From positions 34,620,459-34,684,458 of the forward strand of contig CM043800.1 of the NCBI GenBank assembly GCA_023974075.1: a stretch of DNA of 64,000 nt, given 5' to 3'. The stretch is from Chaenocephalus aceratus. Lineage: Eukaryota; Chordata; Actinopteri; Perciformes; Channichthyidae. Below the pieces are notes generated by a model, which ran no database searches, had not been told where the DNA came from, and saw nothing but the letters and a program-made list of their open reading frames with translations. This document shows positions 35,171 to 47,307 of this stretch, in pieces. Each line of letters opens with the position of its first letter. The stretch's first letter is position 1. A program made the translations under genes and the position numbers.

Positions 35171-36255
35171 CAGTGGCGTTTCTATATGTACAAAAGTGGT
35201 GGGGCACAAAAAACTCAGATGTCTATATATAAGCTTCTGCAGAGAGGTTCATGGCTGGTGAGGCACTGGCACTGACTCTTCAGGTTTACAAATATATTAC
35301 ATCAAAATATAATATTATTTTCAAAAGCTTTTTTTGTCTGATGCTTCAATTACTTTTAAACAGACAGTTCAACAGAAGGATACCCAAAAAAATGTAATTT
35401 TATCATTTAAATATTGAATTGTTCTCTCTTAGTAAGATCCCATTTTCAATAAAATTGCAGTCTTACCTTGACTTGAAGATTAAGTCCATTTGCCTATCCT
35501 TCTGGACAAAAATCTCTATTACTTTTTTGTAAAAGTCCTCCTTATCTTCTTGTAGTTTCAAAAGTCTATCATACATCTAATCTAATCAATAGATTTTTGA
35601 TTCGAAAATGATAAAAGTAGGGTAGACATGTGGATATTATCCGGCTGAACAAAACGTACATTTATCTAACAGCTACGTTTCCCACAGATCTTATTTTGAG
35701 CTATTTTCTAAAATCCTATGGAGAAATCTCGTTGCTTTTTTGTGGAGGGAAGCCATGCGCAGCTTACTTCCTGGTTTTAGGACGCCTCACTGCAGCTCTC
35801 TCTCCTCCTCTTCACACACCACACTTTTCGCGGCACACTTACTTACAGCCAATCAGCTCTGAATTATGTGAGATGACGTATGGTGGGGATGGCAGCACTT
35901 TGCCCCTATGGTCATTATTTTTTGCCACACACATTAAATAGGAAAATACTCTGAGCATGCGCAGTGTAGTTTTTGCAGTCACCGTTCACTTAGACAGTCA
36001 GAGGGAGGGGCAGGATCAGGTTTTGTCCCACATGGCTCTAAACAGCTCAATAGGCACACACTGTAGACACTAATTAGAAGAACACATACTAAAACAGCAA
36101 TGTACAGACGAATCAGATGATTAAACATGATCTTAAAATATATTTTATATATTTTTTAATTAATTGTTTGCATTTTGTTGTAATCATTATTTAATACTTT
36201 CTGCTGACACTAGTGGGGCTGTGCCCCACCTGCCCCTAATGACCAGTCGCCACTG
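35171..36255. mobile_element. 1.1-kb hAT MITE nested in the larger hAT
   Basis: It starts CAGTGGCGTTTC and ends GTCGCCACTG. The 8-bp duplication GTGACGTC is at 35163-35170 and 36256-36263. Near the right end it reads 'tggggctgtgccccacctgcccc'. No coding capacity was seen. Confidence 0.85.
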
Positions 36256-36564
36256 GTGACGTCACGGACCCTACGTCCATTTATATATACAGTCTATGGT
36301 CGCGACCCACCAGTTGAGAACCACTGTCCTAGATGCTTTCTAAAAAGGGGTCAAACCAGAACTATTGCAATATTCATGGTCAGGTACATTGGTTTTATTG
36401 CCTGTGAAAACTGTAAAGGTTGTGTCAGTGCGCATGTGTTGGAGGCTCAGCAGCTCATGTGATAGTAGTGCGGAAGCAGAGGAGTCAGGAGGAGAGTCAT
36501 TGTGACAACATGGAACTTGACTTCTGGACTTTGAGCTCTTGACTACAACTGTTCTGTGCTTCAG

Positions 36565-36640
36565 TATATATATACATGGAAGCACCAGTCTGTCATTCAC
36601 AAACACGCTTAACTCTGAGAGAAGCACAAGCCAACAGCAG
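36565..36640 (+). promoter_or_regulatory. Promoter and non-coding exon 1 of gene A
   Basis: TATATATATA at 36565-36574 is followed by a short exon ending CAACAGCAG at 36640, with donor GTGAGA. The end of the hAT duplication lies 230 bp upstream, so this transposon borders the proximal promoter. Confidence 0.7.
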
Positions 36641-36727
36641 GTGAGAATTACACTATATTTCAATACATCACATGACACAATAATGAAGTCTGAAAGCTAA
36701 CAATCTTATAACTTTTTTTCAGCAACC

Positions 36728-37710
36728 ATGAAGGTATTCCTTGTACTCGCCATTGCCGTACTGTCTGGTAAGTTGTTTTTGCTTTCTCAAGTGTCTTTTC
36801 TACATCACTCAGTATGGTTTACCCAACTAAGAGCTATTAATATGAACTGCATTTATAAAGCTGCTTCTGTGTCCGTCCAACAGGCTGCAATGCCAACATC
36901 TTTTATGCTGATGCACCCAAGCCACAGCTTGAAGTACTGACTGATGCTTTCTGGGACTACATTGGGAAGGCCACCCAAACAGCTGATGACACCCTCCAGA
37001 TGATCAGGAAATCAGAGTTTGGACAGGAAGTCAAGTAAGTAGTGTGACACACAGGAACCATGGTGACTATTAGTGGTATGTGTGGTTGGCGTGGTATTAC
37101 ACAAAAACGTCTGATTGTCTAACATTCACCCTGCGTGTCTTCCAGTGCCCGCCTAGCCGACAGCACTGACATTGCCAGCCAGTATGCCGTCTCCCTGCAG
37201 GAGCAGCTCCCCCCTGCCGCCCAAGACCTGATGACCAAGATCACCGCAGAGGCTGATGTGCTGAGAAATGTTCTGACCAAGGAGCTGAGCACTGTCAGGG
37301 TCAAGCTGGAGCCCTACACCGACGACATGAAGGTCCAGATCCAGCAGAGAGTGGAGCAGCTCAAACAAGAGCTGGCCCCCTACGCTGAGTCCCTTGACAC
37401 CGAGGCCCTGAGAGCCACCCTGGAGCAGAAGAGCGAGGAGCTGAAGCAGAGTGTGAAGGACCTGCATGCTCAGCTCGGGCCCTACACCGACGACCTGAAG
37501 CTGAAGGTGGACCAGCACCTGCAAGACTTCCAGGAGCGCGTGGCCCCTGTGACGGAAACAGTCCAGGTGGAGCTGATGCAGAGAGCCAACCTGGTGAAAC
37601 AGATGGTGGCTCCCTACGCTGAGGACCTGAAGAAAAAGTTGGACCCGTACGCCCAGGACCTCCAGGCCCAGCTAACCTCCTTCTACGAGTCCTTTATCAA
37701 GGGCAACTAA
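36728..37710 (+). CDS. apoa4: Gene A: apolipoprotein A-IV-like
   Basis: Coding exons are 36728-36767, 36884-37034 and 37146-37710 (40, 151 and 565 nt), giving 251 residues. Splice sites are GT/AG and phases match gene B. The signal peptide is MKVFLVLAIAVLSGCNAN. The second exon encodes ADAPKPQLEVLTDAFWDYIG. The third encodes proline-punctuated amphipathic repeats (PYTDDMK, PYAESLD, PYTDDLK, PYAEDLK, PYAQDLQ) that bind lipid. The exon-4 middle is about 95% identical at DNA level to gene B, while both ends of that exon are much more diverged. A-IV-like is the best fit, with apoA-I as alternative. It is expected to be secreted, mainly by liver and gut in this family. Confidence 0.9.
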
Positions 37711-37900
37711 GTCCACCTCCACACCTGCTCCATCGTTCATCAGGATGCTGACCTCTGCTGGAAGCATGTCAAATACTGTAAACCAAATTAAACTAATATT
37801 TATTACAAGTTGCAAAGCTCTGCACTTGTCGAAATTGTAAATATTTGTGTTTTGAAATTGGAAACTGTGACTTTTTTGTAATCTCTGTTAAGTTATCAAA

Positions 37901-37906
37901 AATAAA
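37901..37906 (+). terminator. Polyadenylation signal of gene A
   Basis: AATAAA lies 190 bp after the stop codon of gene A, in AT-rich 3' UTR. Confidence 0.75.
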
Positions 37907-38281
37907 TACTTGCATCTGCAAACAATACTTTTGTATTTCTAGTCGATTACAGATGATGTAAATCTACAATAAATCTAATCCTAAAAAAGAACATTAAATA
38001 TATGTTTTGTACTTACGCTGTTTTAGAGCATACAGTGAATTATCAAAACATCTCTAAAACAAACAAATGGTTACTACATAAACATAAAGAGGGACTGCTG
38101 TGGTCACGGTGGGGCATGTGCTGCTTTTCATAGGAGGTAACTTGTATTTCTTCCATGTCTTAACATGTCCTGGCTCCTGTCACAGTTTCGTCTCAATCTT
38201 TATCCAGAGGCAGAATTATGTTCCTATTCAGATACTTGTCAATGCTTGCCATGAAACTGCACCTTCCTGTTTTCAATACTA
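37907..38281. other. Intergenic DNA downstream of gene A
   Basis: I saw no gene or repeat end in this stretch. It ends at the hAT boundary. Confidence 0.5.
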
Positions 38282-39335
38282 CAGGGTTCGTACGGTCATT
38301 GAAAACCTGGAAAAGTCATGGAAATTGAAAATGCAAATTCCAGGCCCTGAAAAAGTTATGTTTTGGAAAAGTCATGGAAATGTAACTAAAGTTGCGTCAA
38401 ATATAATTTACATTTAATCTAATCGCTGAAATAATCTGCTGTCGCGAGCTGTTATGTGCCATCATGACGCGCATGGTGTTCTTTTTTAATATATGAAGCG
38501 CGAGCTGTGTGCTCGAGTCTTCCTGCCTGTCGGCTGAACTCTGCTGCTCCGGGATGAGGGTCAGCTACATTATCTCCGGTGTGTTCGTTAACTGTGCGGA
38601 GTCACTGTGGCACAGACTGCACCACTGGTGAACAGCTGTTAGAACGGGCCGTTCAGAGCAGAGCGGCAGAGCGTGATGTGAACTGAAACGTTTTTCTGTC
38701 GCAATATCATTTAAGGAATCGTTGAGCTAGCTAGCTAGCTAGCATACATTGTCACTATCTGCTAACGTTAGCTTTAGCCTTCGTTTTATAATTTTTTTTT
38801 TCATAGGCTATAAACAGAGGTGGTATAAGTATAGATCTTGTACTTGATTAAAAGTAGAAGTACTCAGATCGTGTACTTTAGTAGAAGTAGGCTACTCAGA
38901 TCTTGTACTTAATAAAAGTAGAAGTACTTAGATCTTGTACTTAATAAAAGTAGAAGTACTCAGATCTTGTACTTGAGTAAAAGTAGAAGTACCAGAGTGT
39001 AGGAATACTCTGTTTCAGTAAATGTCCTGCATTCAAAATGTTCCTCAAGTAAAAGTAGAAAAGTATTCTCATCAAAATATAGTGAAAGTAGCGACAGTAA
39101 AAGTAGTCGTTGTGCAGATTGGTCCATTTCAGAATCATATATATGATATGTTTTATAATGATTGATCATGAAAGTGTTCTCAGAGCTGGTGAAGGTGCAG
39201 CTAGTTTGAATGACTTTGTACTGCAGGGTAGCGTGTGGATTTACTCCAGGTGGAACTAAAGTCTGATTTAACACTTGATTAGATTTCACATCATTCATCC
39301 AGATCTGTGAAGTAACTAAATGTATTAAATACATG

Positions 39336-39468
39336 TAGTGGAGTCGAAGTACACCATGTACCTCTGAACTGTAGTGGAGTCGAAGTACACCATGTACCTC
39401 TGAACTGTAGTGAGTAGAAGTACACCATGTACCTCTGAACTGTAGTGGAGTCGAAGTACACCATGTAC
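39336..39468. repeat. 36-bp minisatellite, left block (about 4 units)
   Basis: The unit GTAGTGGAGTCGAAGTACAC continues with CATGTACCTCTGAACT. One 35-bp variant lacks a base in GTAGTGAG. The block stops where an unrelated insert begins. Confidence 0.9.
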
Positions 39469-42400
39469 CTTCAGGTTCAGGTCAGGTTCAGGTTATTTAT
39501 TTGTACCCGTAGGTAGATTCTTTTTGCAGAGAAAAAGACAAGGGTTCCATCCTGACACTAAAAACAAACACAAACAACAGACACATCTCTAATAAAGTAC
39601 TAGTAAAAGTACAAGTATACCCTGCTCAACCAACACACTCTCACTCCCTAAGCGTCCAATAGCGACGTTTGGTCAGTGTCCGTGGCGTCCAATTGTGACG
39701 CTCCTAGGCTCCTTCAGCGTCATAAAGGGACGCAAATAGCTTTCAACTGATTGCAATGTATTCCCATCTGCGTCGGGATTTGACGCTCATGGAAGCACGG
39801 CATTCGTTTATGCCGGCTGCCCTTAAAGGCAATGTGAGCATCCATTCCCATTGGATAACGGAGAATTTTACACCCGGAAGTAAGTACTGACAATTGATTT
39901 TACAGTGATATCTGCACTACTCATTGACTAAAAAACACCAGATTATCCTTGTTAATTACACAACATTGATTGGTTTAAATTGTGTGCAATGCTTTTGTAT
40001 TTTTCCCCTTCGATTCGGAGAAACAAATATGTTTTCTGAGTAAAGGATGGCAGAAGACACTACACTACCCAGAATCCCCAGCTATCATTTGGCCTACACC
40101 ATGTGCTCTGTTTGACAAACCCCGTTTTTTTTCACCATTCATTCCGATGGCTGGCGTCTATGTCACGTGATCTTCAAATTTCTCCCTGCAGAAAAAGAAA
40201 ACATGGCCGAAATTCGTTTTATTCTGGGTGTAAAATGCCTATTTTAAAGTTAGTTTGGCCATTAAAATGCGTTTTGATGTCATTTGATGCGAGAAATATG
40301 AGTTGTTATTTCAGATTATGTGTGCCGTGGATGTCCATGATCTTTAGTTTGGTAGTTATTACGAAGATTACTTCAGGACATCGCGACGTTTTCATTGTTA
40401 CCAAGGTGGTTGCTAGGGACGCTGCTATCGATATTATTTCTGTTATGTTGTGTAACTGTTTAATGGTGTTATCTTTATTGCTACCCCCTTCCCCGTCAAT
40501 GTATAGTGTTGGTCCACAGCCTAAACATATTAGTTTAACAAAATCCGCATCTAAAGATAGCCTACGTTATTTCCCCCCTGTGCAATTCCAGTCTCACATC
40601 TCGCAGCACATCGTTATTAACAAATACCGGAAACAGACCGAAATAATAATGATACCTTATTCCGAGTGTGCTTGCTTTTCTCTTTGAAAGTCATCACATA
40701 ACGACATTGTAATACACGGTTCGGCTGCATTACATATTACATATCTGCCGTAGTTCTGTATTTATAGAGCCCTGATGAGAAGACAAACATGAGGAACTGA
40801 AAACGTGACGTGGATCATAAATATATCAGCCATTAAACAACATCTTACATTTCTTTTCACACAATACGTCTCCTTGCAGTATCAACACTAATTCGGCTCA
40901 CTTTTATATTTGATCCAATTGGTAGATAGGCTGTATTTACACCATAAAGGTGCACAGATGATATAAAAAGACACCTGGTGGTTAAAGCATGTTATTGAAT
41001 TTCATTATTTTTATTATTAGATATTAATACGATCCCTATAAAGTATATTCATTACTCGTTATTCTCTACTAATTGTTAATTAAAGACTGTATGTAATGAC
41101 TATTTTGCACATCCCTTTCAAGATTTCAAGATGTTCTAAGGTTTATTGACATATCATATAGGCCTACACAACTGTGGTGTAGTTCTGCATTGAATAAAAA
41201 ACTTGGGTTGCAGGTTCCTCAATAGTGCATTACAAGACATCTATCAATATTTGTGCATACCTCCAGCAATGTTAACTATGTTGAAGCACTTATTTTAACT
41301 GATATTATACTCTTATAAGATGTATGTAGATATTTCATCTCCGGCCTTGTCAGGTATTGAACAATCAATAAATAAAGAACACAGAATTGTTGAATATAAA
41401 ACACAGAATTTATGTGATTATACTAAATGATTTTCAAATAAACACAACTGCATATTTAACTGTTACACATGCTGATGTAACGCAAATGTTCCAACTTGGG
41501 ATCAATAAAGTATATCTTATCTTAAGCTGATCGATGGCTACTGCCATATTTGCAAAATGTGCCTCTGAACCTTGACAAGTGCATGTTTCAGGGTTATCAA
41601 TTAATGTAATGTTATGACAGGGGTCACACACATAAGACCAGCTGTTAAATAAAGCTCTTCTGACCTTAGCTGGCATGTGGGTATATATATTAATACTGCC
41701 CATAATGGGCACAAGCAATTTTCACCCATTTATTAATGATATGTTTTAAATGTGAGTGTTTCCTGTCCCCTAAACCTCCAGGGATGTACACAGTTTAATA
41801 CTGGCAACTTCTTATTATGGGAAATACGAAAACGTCTTTTAAAACTACAACTCCCAGTAGAGACGTGCCATAGAGAACATGTTGCGAAACAGAATAGCCA
41901 GCATGTGTAGTTCTGGGGACGGGGTGGGGGAGGGGGGACGCGGTGGACCCGTTCAAATCCAGTTGTGGACAGTCTGCCGTGGTTCCATCCCATTTCAAGT
42001 GCTGTTCGAGGCTCAGTAACCCTCGGAGCACACTCTCCAATCACAGAGCTTGAGGACTATCACGGGGTTTGTCAAACAGAGCACATGGTGTAGTCCAAAC
42101 GATAGCTGGGGATTCTGGGTAGTGTAGTGTCTTCTGCCATCCTTTACTCCTGGGAATGGACGCTCACATTACCTTTAAGGGCAGCCGACATAAACGAATG
42201 CCGTGCTTCCATGAGCGTCAAATCCCAACGCAGATGGGAATACATTGCAATCAGTTGAAAGCTATTTGCGTCCCTTTATGACGCTGAAGGAGCCTAGGAG
42301 CGTCACAATTGGACGCCACGGACACTGACCAAACGTCGCTATTGGACGCTTAGGGAGTGAGAGTGTGTTGGCTCAACCAAATCTCAAAATATTTAAAAAA

Positions 42401-42488
42401 AAATTAAGAAGGAAAACACTAGTACAAACATGGACATTCAAAATTCACAATTAAATAAATAAATAAAGATAGGCATCTGTGTGACGCT
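39469..42488. mobile_element. A-rich-tailed insert in the minisatellite, itself interrupted
   Basis: The pieces 39469-39630 and 42371-42488 flank the element at 39631-42370. The right piece ends in repeated AAAT (AAATAAATAAATAAAG). The left starts with short CAGGTT repeats. This looks like a retroposed sequence, but I cannot name the family. Confidence 0.4.
39631..42370. mobile_element. Inverted-repeat element with about 215-bp ends (family shared with 48.2-50.0 kb)
   Basis: CAACACACTCTCACTCCC at 39631 is mirrored by GGGAGTGAGAGTGTGTTG ending at 42370. The TIRs extend about 215 bp with few mismatches. A 7-bp duplication GCTCAAC lies at 39624-39630 and 42371-42377. Longer inner inverted segments occur, for example 'actacccagaatcccca' near 40065 and its complement near 42110. 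The centre is shared with the THAP foldback element. No transposase frame was seen. Confidence 0.75.
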
Positions 42489-42832
42489 GTAGTGAGTAGA
42501 AGCACACCATGTACCTCTGAACTGTAGTGGAGTCGCAGTACACCATGTACCTCTGAACTGTAGTGAGTAGAAGTACACCATGTACCTCTGAACTGTAGTG
42601 GAGTCGAAGTACACCATGTACCTCTGAACTGTAGTTGAGTCGAAGTACACCATGTACCGCTGAACTGTAGTGAGTAGAAGTACACCATGTACCGCTGAAC
42701 TGTAGTGAGTAGAAGTACACCATGTACCTCTGAACTGTAGAGTAGTAGAAGTACACCATGTACCGCTGAACTGTAGTGAGTCGAAGTACACCATGTACCT
42801 CTGAACTGTAGTGGAGTAGAAGTACAAAGTAG
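42489..42832. repeat. 36-bp minisatellite, right block (about 10 units)
   Basis: Units of 35 and 36 bp match the left block. Some have CCGCTG in place of CCTCTG. The mix of 35- and 36-bp units shifts the frame, so all three minus-strand frames stay open, with a repeated VHGVLLL-like pattern. I do not consider this protein coding. Confidence 0.9.
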
Positions 42833-43429
42833 CAAAACATTGAAATACTTAATAAAGTACAAGTATCTCAAAACTGTACCCCCGTATAGTACTTGAGTTT
42901 ATGAACTTAGTTACACCAGTGGCTATAAAGATAGAAAGACTCAGCCTTGCACAGAGGCATGACAATACATTTTCAAAATGCTCAACAGTGCTGCCAGAAT
43001 TATAAACTGACTGCTACACAATTAAAATAAATGCTTTTATATATTTATATTAGATGTGACTCTTTGGCGTTTCTGTTATTACCTGCTGCTTTAGTTGTTC
43101 TGATGGCTAACATCCTCTGTTATTCCTCATTTTAAAGCCAATATTCCGTGGGGTCGGGGGGCTCGGATCCTTGTCACCTTTTTCATACCTGATGACTTTG
43201 CATCCCTGACTACAGTTGCTTTAGCGTGTAGAAGCTAGTAAGCCTACTATTTGATTTGTTTTAGATAGGCACTACATGTTTCATATGCAGAACTTATTTT
43301 CCTGTTCCGTGTTCAAATAAGCCATTTTCAGTGGTAATTTTTGTTTGGTCATGGAAAATTAGGTAAAGGTCATTGAGAAGTCATGGAAAAGTCATTGAAA
43401 ATCATTGGTGAAAAAGTGTATGAACCCTG

Positions 43430-46400
43430 ATACTAAAATTGGGAAATGTTTTCAAAAACATGGATGACCAAGGTACTGTGAGAGAGGCCTATACGTCAGG
43501 TATTGATTCATCCCATTAGATTTCATTTTTTTTAAAAGCCCTAAAAATCATGTGAATCTACATTTTATTAAATTTTATTTTAATGCTACTTTGGAAGCAA
43601 CAAAAATACTTCCAGGGTGGACAAAAGTTGTGCAATGTCTTAGTTGTAAACATCCAAAACAAAGCCTTATCCACCTCTAGTGACGCTGCCGGAGGTCCAG
43701 AGTCCAAATACAATGCTAACTTTACACTCATGCACACATGACACACAAGCAATGCACATGTGTTCCCAGGTGAATAAGGTGGAAAAGTGTGTTATTGAGT
43801 TATCTAGATATATAAGGCCAAATCATTAATTACAAACTTCACCCTGAAGATTAAATACCTTTATTCTGACTGGGAAATAACTTGTTTCTGACTGATTCTT
43901 TATGAAGCTTCAGTGAGTAACAATAAATGCACTTATAGCATGAGGCCAAAGTGTATACTTATTTTCTGAAACTGTGAGTCCCACAACATATATCTGCCCT
44001 AATTGTAACTGCAGAACTTCTAAGTGTTACATTCATTAAGACTATTCAAACTACTGCAAAGCTCTATAAAACTTTACAAATGCAAATCTGATGTTCATGC
44101 CCCAGCCTGTTTTTACACCTGATTAGCATTTCTGATGGCACCAAGAAGAGCCATTCACACTCCATTATCAGTCAACACAGCCAAAAGGCACCATTAAGGT
44201 CTTGATCCTAATGGCTACTTCCTAAGCTACGAAGTCTGTCTGTATGTCTCACTCCACTCTACGACGCAGCCCATTGAGAGGAGGAGGGAGGTGTTGTTTG
44301 ACGCACACAAGTTTCTTTGAACAAGACACATCTTGCCTTTATGACCGTGGTTACAAACAGAGGTTCACAGTTGTTTTGATGTAGATAGGAGGTTGTTACT
44401 AGACTTTTGCTGCTGGTTTGATAAGCAGATAAGTGCCTGTGGAGATGAGAAGATGGCTGTCTCTTGTCGTTTGGTCATTGTAAACGCTATCAGAGCAGGC
44501 TTTGTTGTTTGCTCCAGCTTGTTGTCCACTATCAGCTGGTCTGGTTTTAGAGCAGGATGGTCTTGAGGAGTCTTAGGGGACTTAACAACTTGAATATAAT
44601 ACAATCCAATGATGCTGTAAGAAATATGAGATGCTGCTGTTTAAACTGTGTGAACTTAGTCTCTTTCTTCACACTGATTTCCTCAAACTTGTATACATTT
44701 AATCAAAAGCTTGAGATTGACTTCTGTAAGTTTACAAATGTAATATTACTTTAAGAGCATATGTATTTGACTGCACAATAAATAAGGCCAAATGTATCTG
44801 TTTTTCAGGTGAAAAGTAAGAATGCATTTCATATAAAAAATGGCTTTAGTGAACTCACTTCAGTCGTTATCTTTTATTTGGAAAGTGACTATTTATGTTT
44901 AGTCAAGTACTGTATCAAAGTAACATGAACATTTGTACTCCACCACATTTCAGAGGGAGTAGCATTAACATCGCTACATTTTACTAACGACGATTCTTTC
45001 TTTTATATTAAGAGTTAACATACTTAATGATCAGGCTATAACACATGTTAAATGTTTTAGAATAGCTATTATTAGGAATCAGTGAAAATTAGCTTCACCC
45101 TGACCAAGTATATTTTAAAAGTGTTTAAATGTTAATGAATATGAATAATCTCTTTATAACACACATACTAATAATGCGTTGTTAATATTTATAATAATAT
45201 GTAGCAAATACTTCCAATTTTACAACTTAGATAAATGGTTTTGCGAGTAATATTAGCACAGCTTTGTTGCTAATGTTACTTTTTAAAGTAAAGGAATTGG
45301 TTGTAGACATAGATACAGAAGCCTTTGATGAATGGTTGCCAATACAATTTTTAGTTTTATTTTATGTTACTTTAGATTCTCCTCACAGTCACCAATATAG
45401 TGAAGAGGATGTTGTGTTATAGACTTAACTGCTTCAAAGTACTTAAAGCATGTGACATTAAAGTACTTTTTGCATACTAATGCGTCAATGATATAATGAG
45501 GAAATAGTGACGGGCCCTTCTGACCAGTGATTCGTTTTTAATATCATTTTGAGTACAGAATGCTTTTTGCTGGATTTTAAGTGAAAACTTGAATTCAGTA
45601 TTATTAGTATTGTTATCGTAAGCTTTCACTAGTTTCATTTAAGTAAATGACTTGTTTTTTTTCAACCACCACCACTCAGTGATGCATCATGCAACTCAGG
45701 GGTGTCATAGTCACTTTTTTGCCAATAGAAAAGTCTACACTACCACCAAGTGGTGAAACTGAGCCTAATGTGTGTGTGAGGGATTCAGGAAACTCAACTG
45801 TTGACACATCGAGTGGGTAAAGGGTCAGTTTAAATGTTCGTCCACTTCAACAAGTCACGTGATAGTTTGTGCAATAACATGTTCTGTATTTTGACTCTTC
45901 AAGCTCACTATAGCCACTTGGCCACCTTGTTGAACTTATGTTTTGTGGTACTTTATTGATATTGTACTGAAGAAACATCCCAAAAGATAAATATGGAATC
46001 ATAATGTATTTGTCAAAAATATTTTTGTTTTATAGCATTTCATAGCACTTGTATCTTGATACCAAGGAAAATTGATAAATGAGCCTTAAACTAGTGCGAT
46101 CAAATATAAAGAATAGTACATTTAATTATGTATTCAGCATTTCAGCTCACTTATTGCATTCCTTTGATTTAGAAAAAAAACATTCAAATACATGTCATCA
46201 TAATTTCAAATGTTTTACTGTTTTTATCTTATCATAGAGCATCTTATGAGCTTTGTCATGTTTTACTTTGAACCTTTGCACATTTCTCCAATCATTGTGC
46301 ACATTTGTGCCCAAAATTACAACAACATCTACATAGAAATGTATGAAGGTTTTAACCCTTCTCTTGCGTTAGGTCACCCCCCCCCCCTTCCCATGCTATT

Positions 46401-46866
46401 TTCGGTCAAAATTGACCGGTGTGTTTTGCACAGTGATATCTCTGGAACCCCTTATCCAATTTTGATGGTTGACATCTCATTTGAACAGTCAAAGCAAGTG
46501 AAATCAAGGGGTGACAGACAGAATGACACATGGGGTGAATTTCATATTATTTTTTTCAGTAATTTCAAAGATAGTGCTTATTTTACATTACTGTATATTA
46601 TAAAGATGCTTGCCATGTAAGCTGTGTTTACTGGAGATGGAAATGCTTAGTTGGTGTTGTAGCTGAGATTCTTCCCGTTCCAATGATGTAAAGGATGTAT
46701 TGATTTGATACAAGCAAGCCAGTGTTTCATGTCATGGTCCAGACCCACCGGTGGGCCCATCAAGTTCAGCATTCACTGCACTCACTGTGATGAATATAAA
46801 ATAAGACACTGATACTGTTTTCCTCAATGAACATTTATTGAAAGAGAAATATACCATAACATAATG
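43430..46866. other. AT-rich intergenic DNA
   Basis: Only short open frames are present. Near 46360-46420 the motif TTAACCCTTCTCTTGCG and GGTCAAAATTGACC may belong to a decayed TTAA-target transposon, but no second end was found. I saw no gene. Confidence 0.5.
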
Positions 46867-46889
46867 TGTGTGTGTGTGTGTGTGTGTGC
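46867..46889. repeat. (GT)n microsatellite
   Basis: About eleven GT units lie directly before the LINE fragment. Confidence 0.9.
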
Positions 46890-47307
46890 CCCACTCTGAA
46901 GTACTCTTGAAGACCAACTGCAGGAGTATTGAGGCCACAATTACTCAGCACCAGCTACGATGTCTGGGCCATGTAGTAAGGATGCCCTCAAACCGCCTGC
47001 CTTGCAGAGTGCTATATGGCCAGTTACACCATGGTCGACGCTCTGCTGGAGGGCAGAAGAAGCACTATAAAGACCAGCTGAAGACTGCGTTAAAGAAATG
47101 TAAAATCAGACCGGAGGCCCTGGAGGACGCTGCTGCTGACCGTTAACACCTGGCGCCAGCTGTGCCGGGATGGGACCCAAATGCTGGAGGAGGAAAGGAC
47201 AGCCAGGAGACAGGAGAGGAGACTCAGGAGGAACACGCCTACAGTTGCCGTTGTTACTGCCACCACATACACTTGTCCTACCTTCAATAGGATTTGTGGG
47301 TCCAGGA

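Larger units (their letters stand above)
31295..36326. mobile_element. 5-kb hAT element with intact ends
   Basis: Ends are CAGTGGTTCTCAACTGG and CCAGTTGAGAACCACTG. The 8-bp duplication TCCTAGAT is at 31287-31294 and 36327-36334. The ends and the 8-bp duplication identify the hAT superfamily. No transposase frame is open. It contains a second hAT element (35171-36255) and a candidate spliced transcript on the minus strand. Confidence 0.9.
38815..42921. mobile_element. Second hAT-like element, inside the outer one
   Basis: Ends are CAGAGGTGGTATAAGTA and ...TAGTTACACCAGTG. The 8-bp duplication GCTATAAA is at 38807-38814 and 42922-42929. The left side is rich in 'aagtagaagtactcagatcttgtactt' motifs. 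It contains a minisatellite that is itself interrupted. Confidence 0.8.
38282..43429. mobile_element. Outer hAT-like element of a nested stack
   Basis: CAGGGTTCGTACGGTCATTG at 38282 is mirrored by a right end closing in GTATGAACCCTG at 43429. Both ends carry 'aagtcatggaaa' motifs. A shared ATACTA lies at 38276-38281 and 43430-43435, so only 6 bp of duplication are visible, short of the 8 bp usual for hAT. No transposase frame was seen. The next element sits inside it. Confidence 0.7.

Noticed and set aside
37153..37524. 123-residue minus-strand frame opposite gene A
   Set aside because: Same cause as opposite gene B. The opposite strand has a fully consistent spliced gene.
40103..40687. 194-residue frame in the inverted-repeat element
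   Set aside because: No transposase motif was seen. The matching minus-strand frames in the copy at 49014-49686 are broken in different places, so a conserved protein is not supported.
39336..42832. Possible CRISPR-like regular repeat
   Set aside because: Units are contiguous with no unique spacers, and the DNA is vertebrate.
42419..42871. Three overlapping minus-strand frames with VHGVLLL-like repeats
   Set aside because: They follow the 36-bp minisatellite. All three frames are open only because the unit lacks stops.
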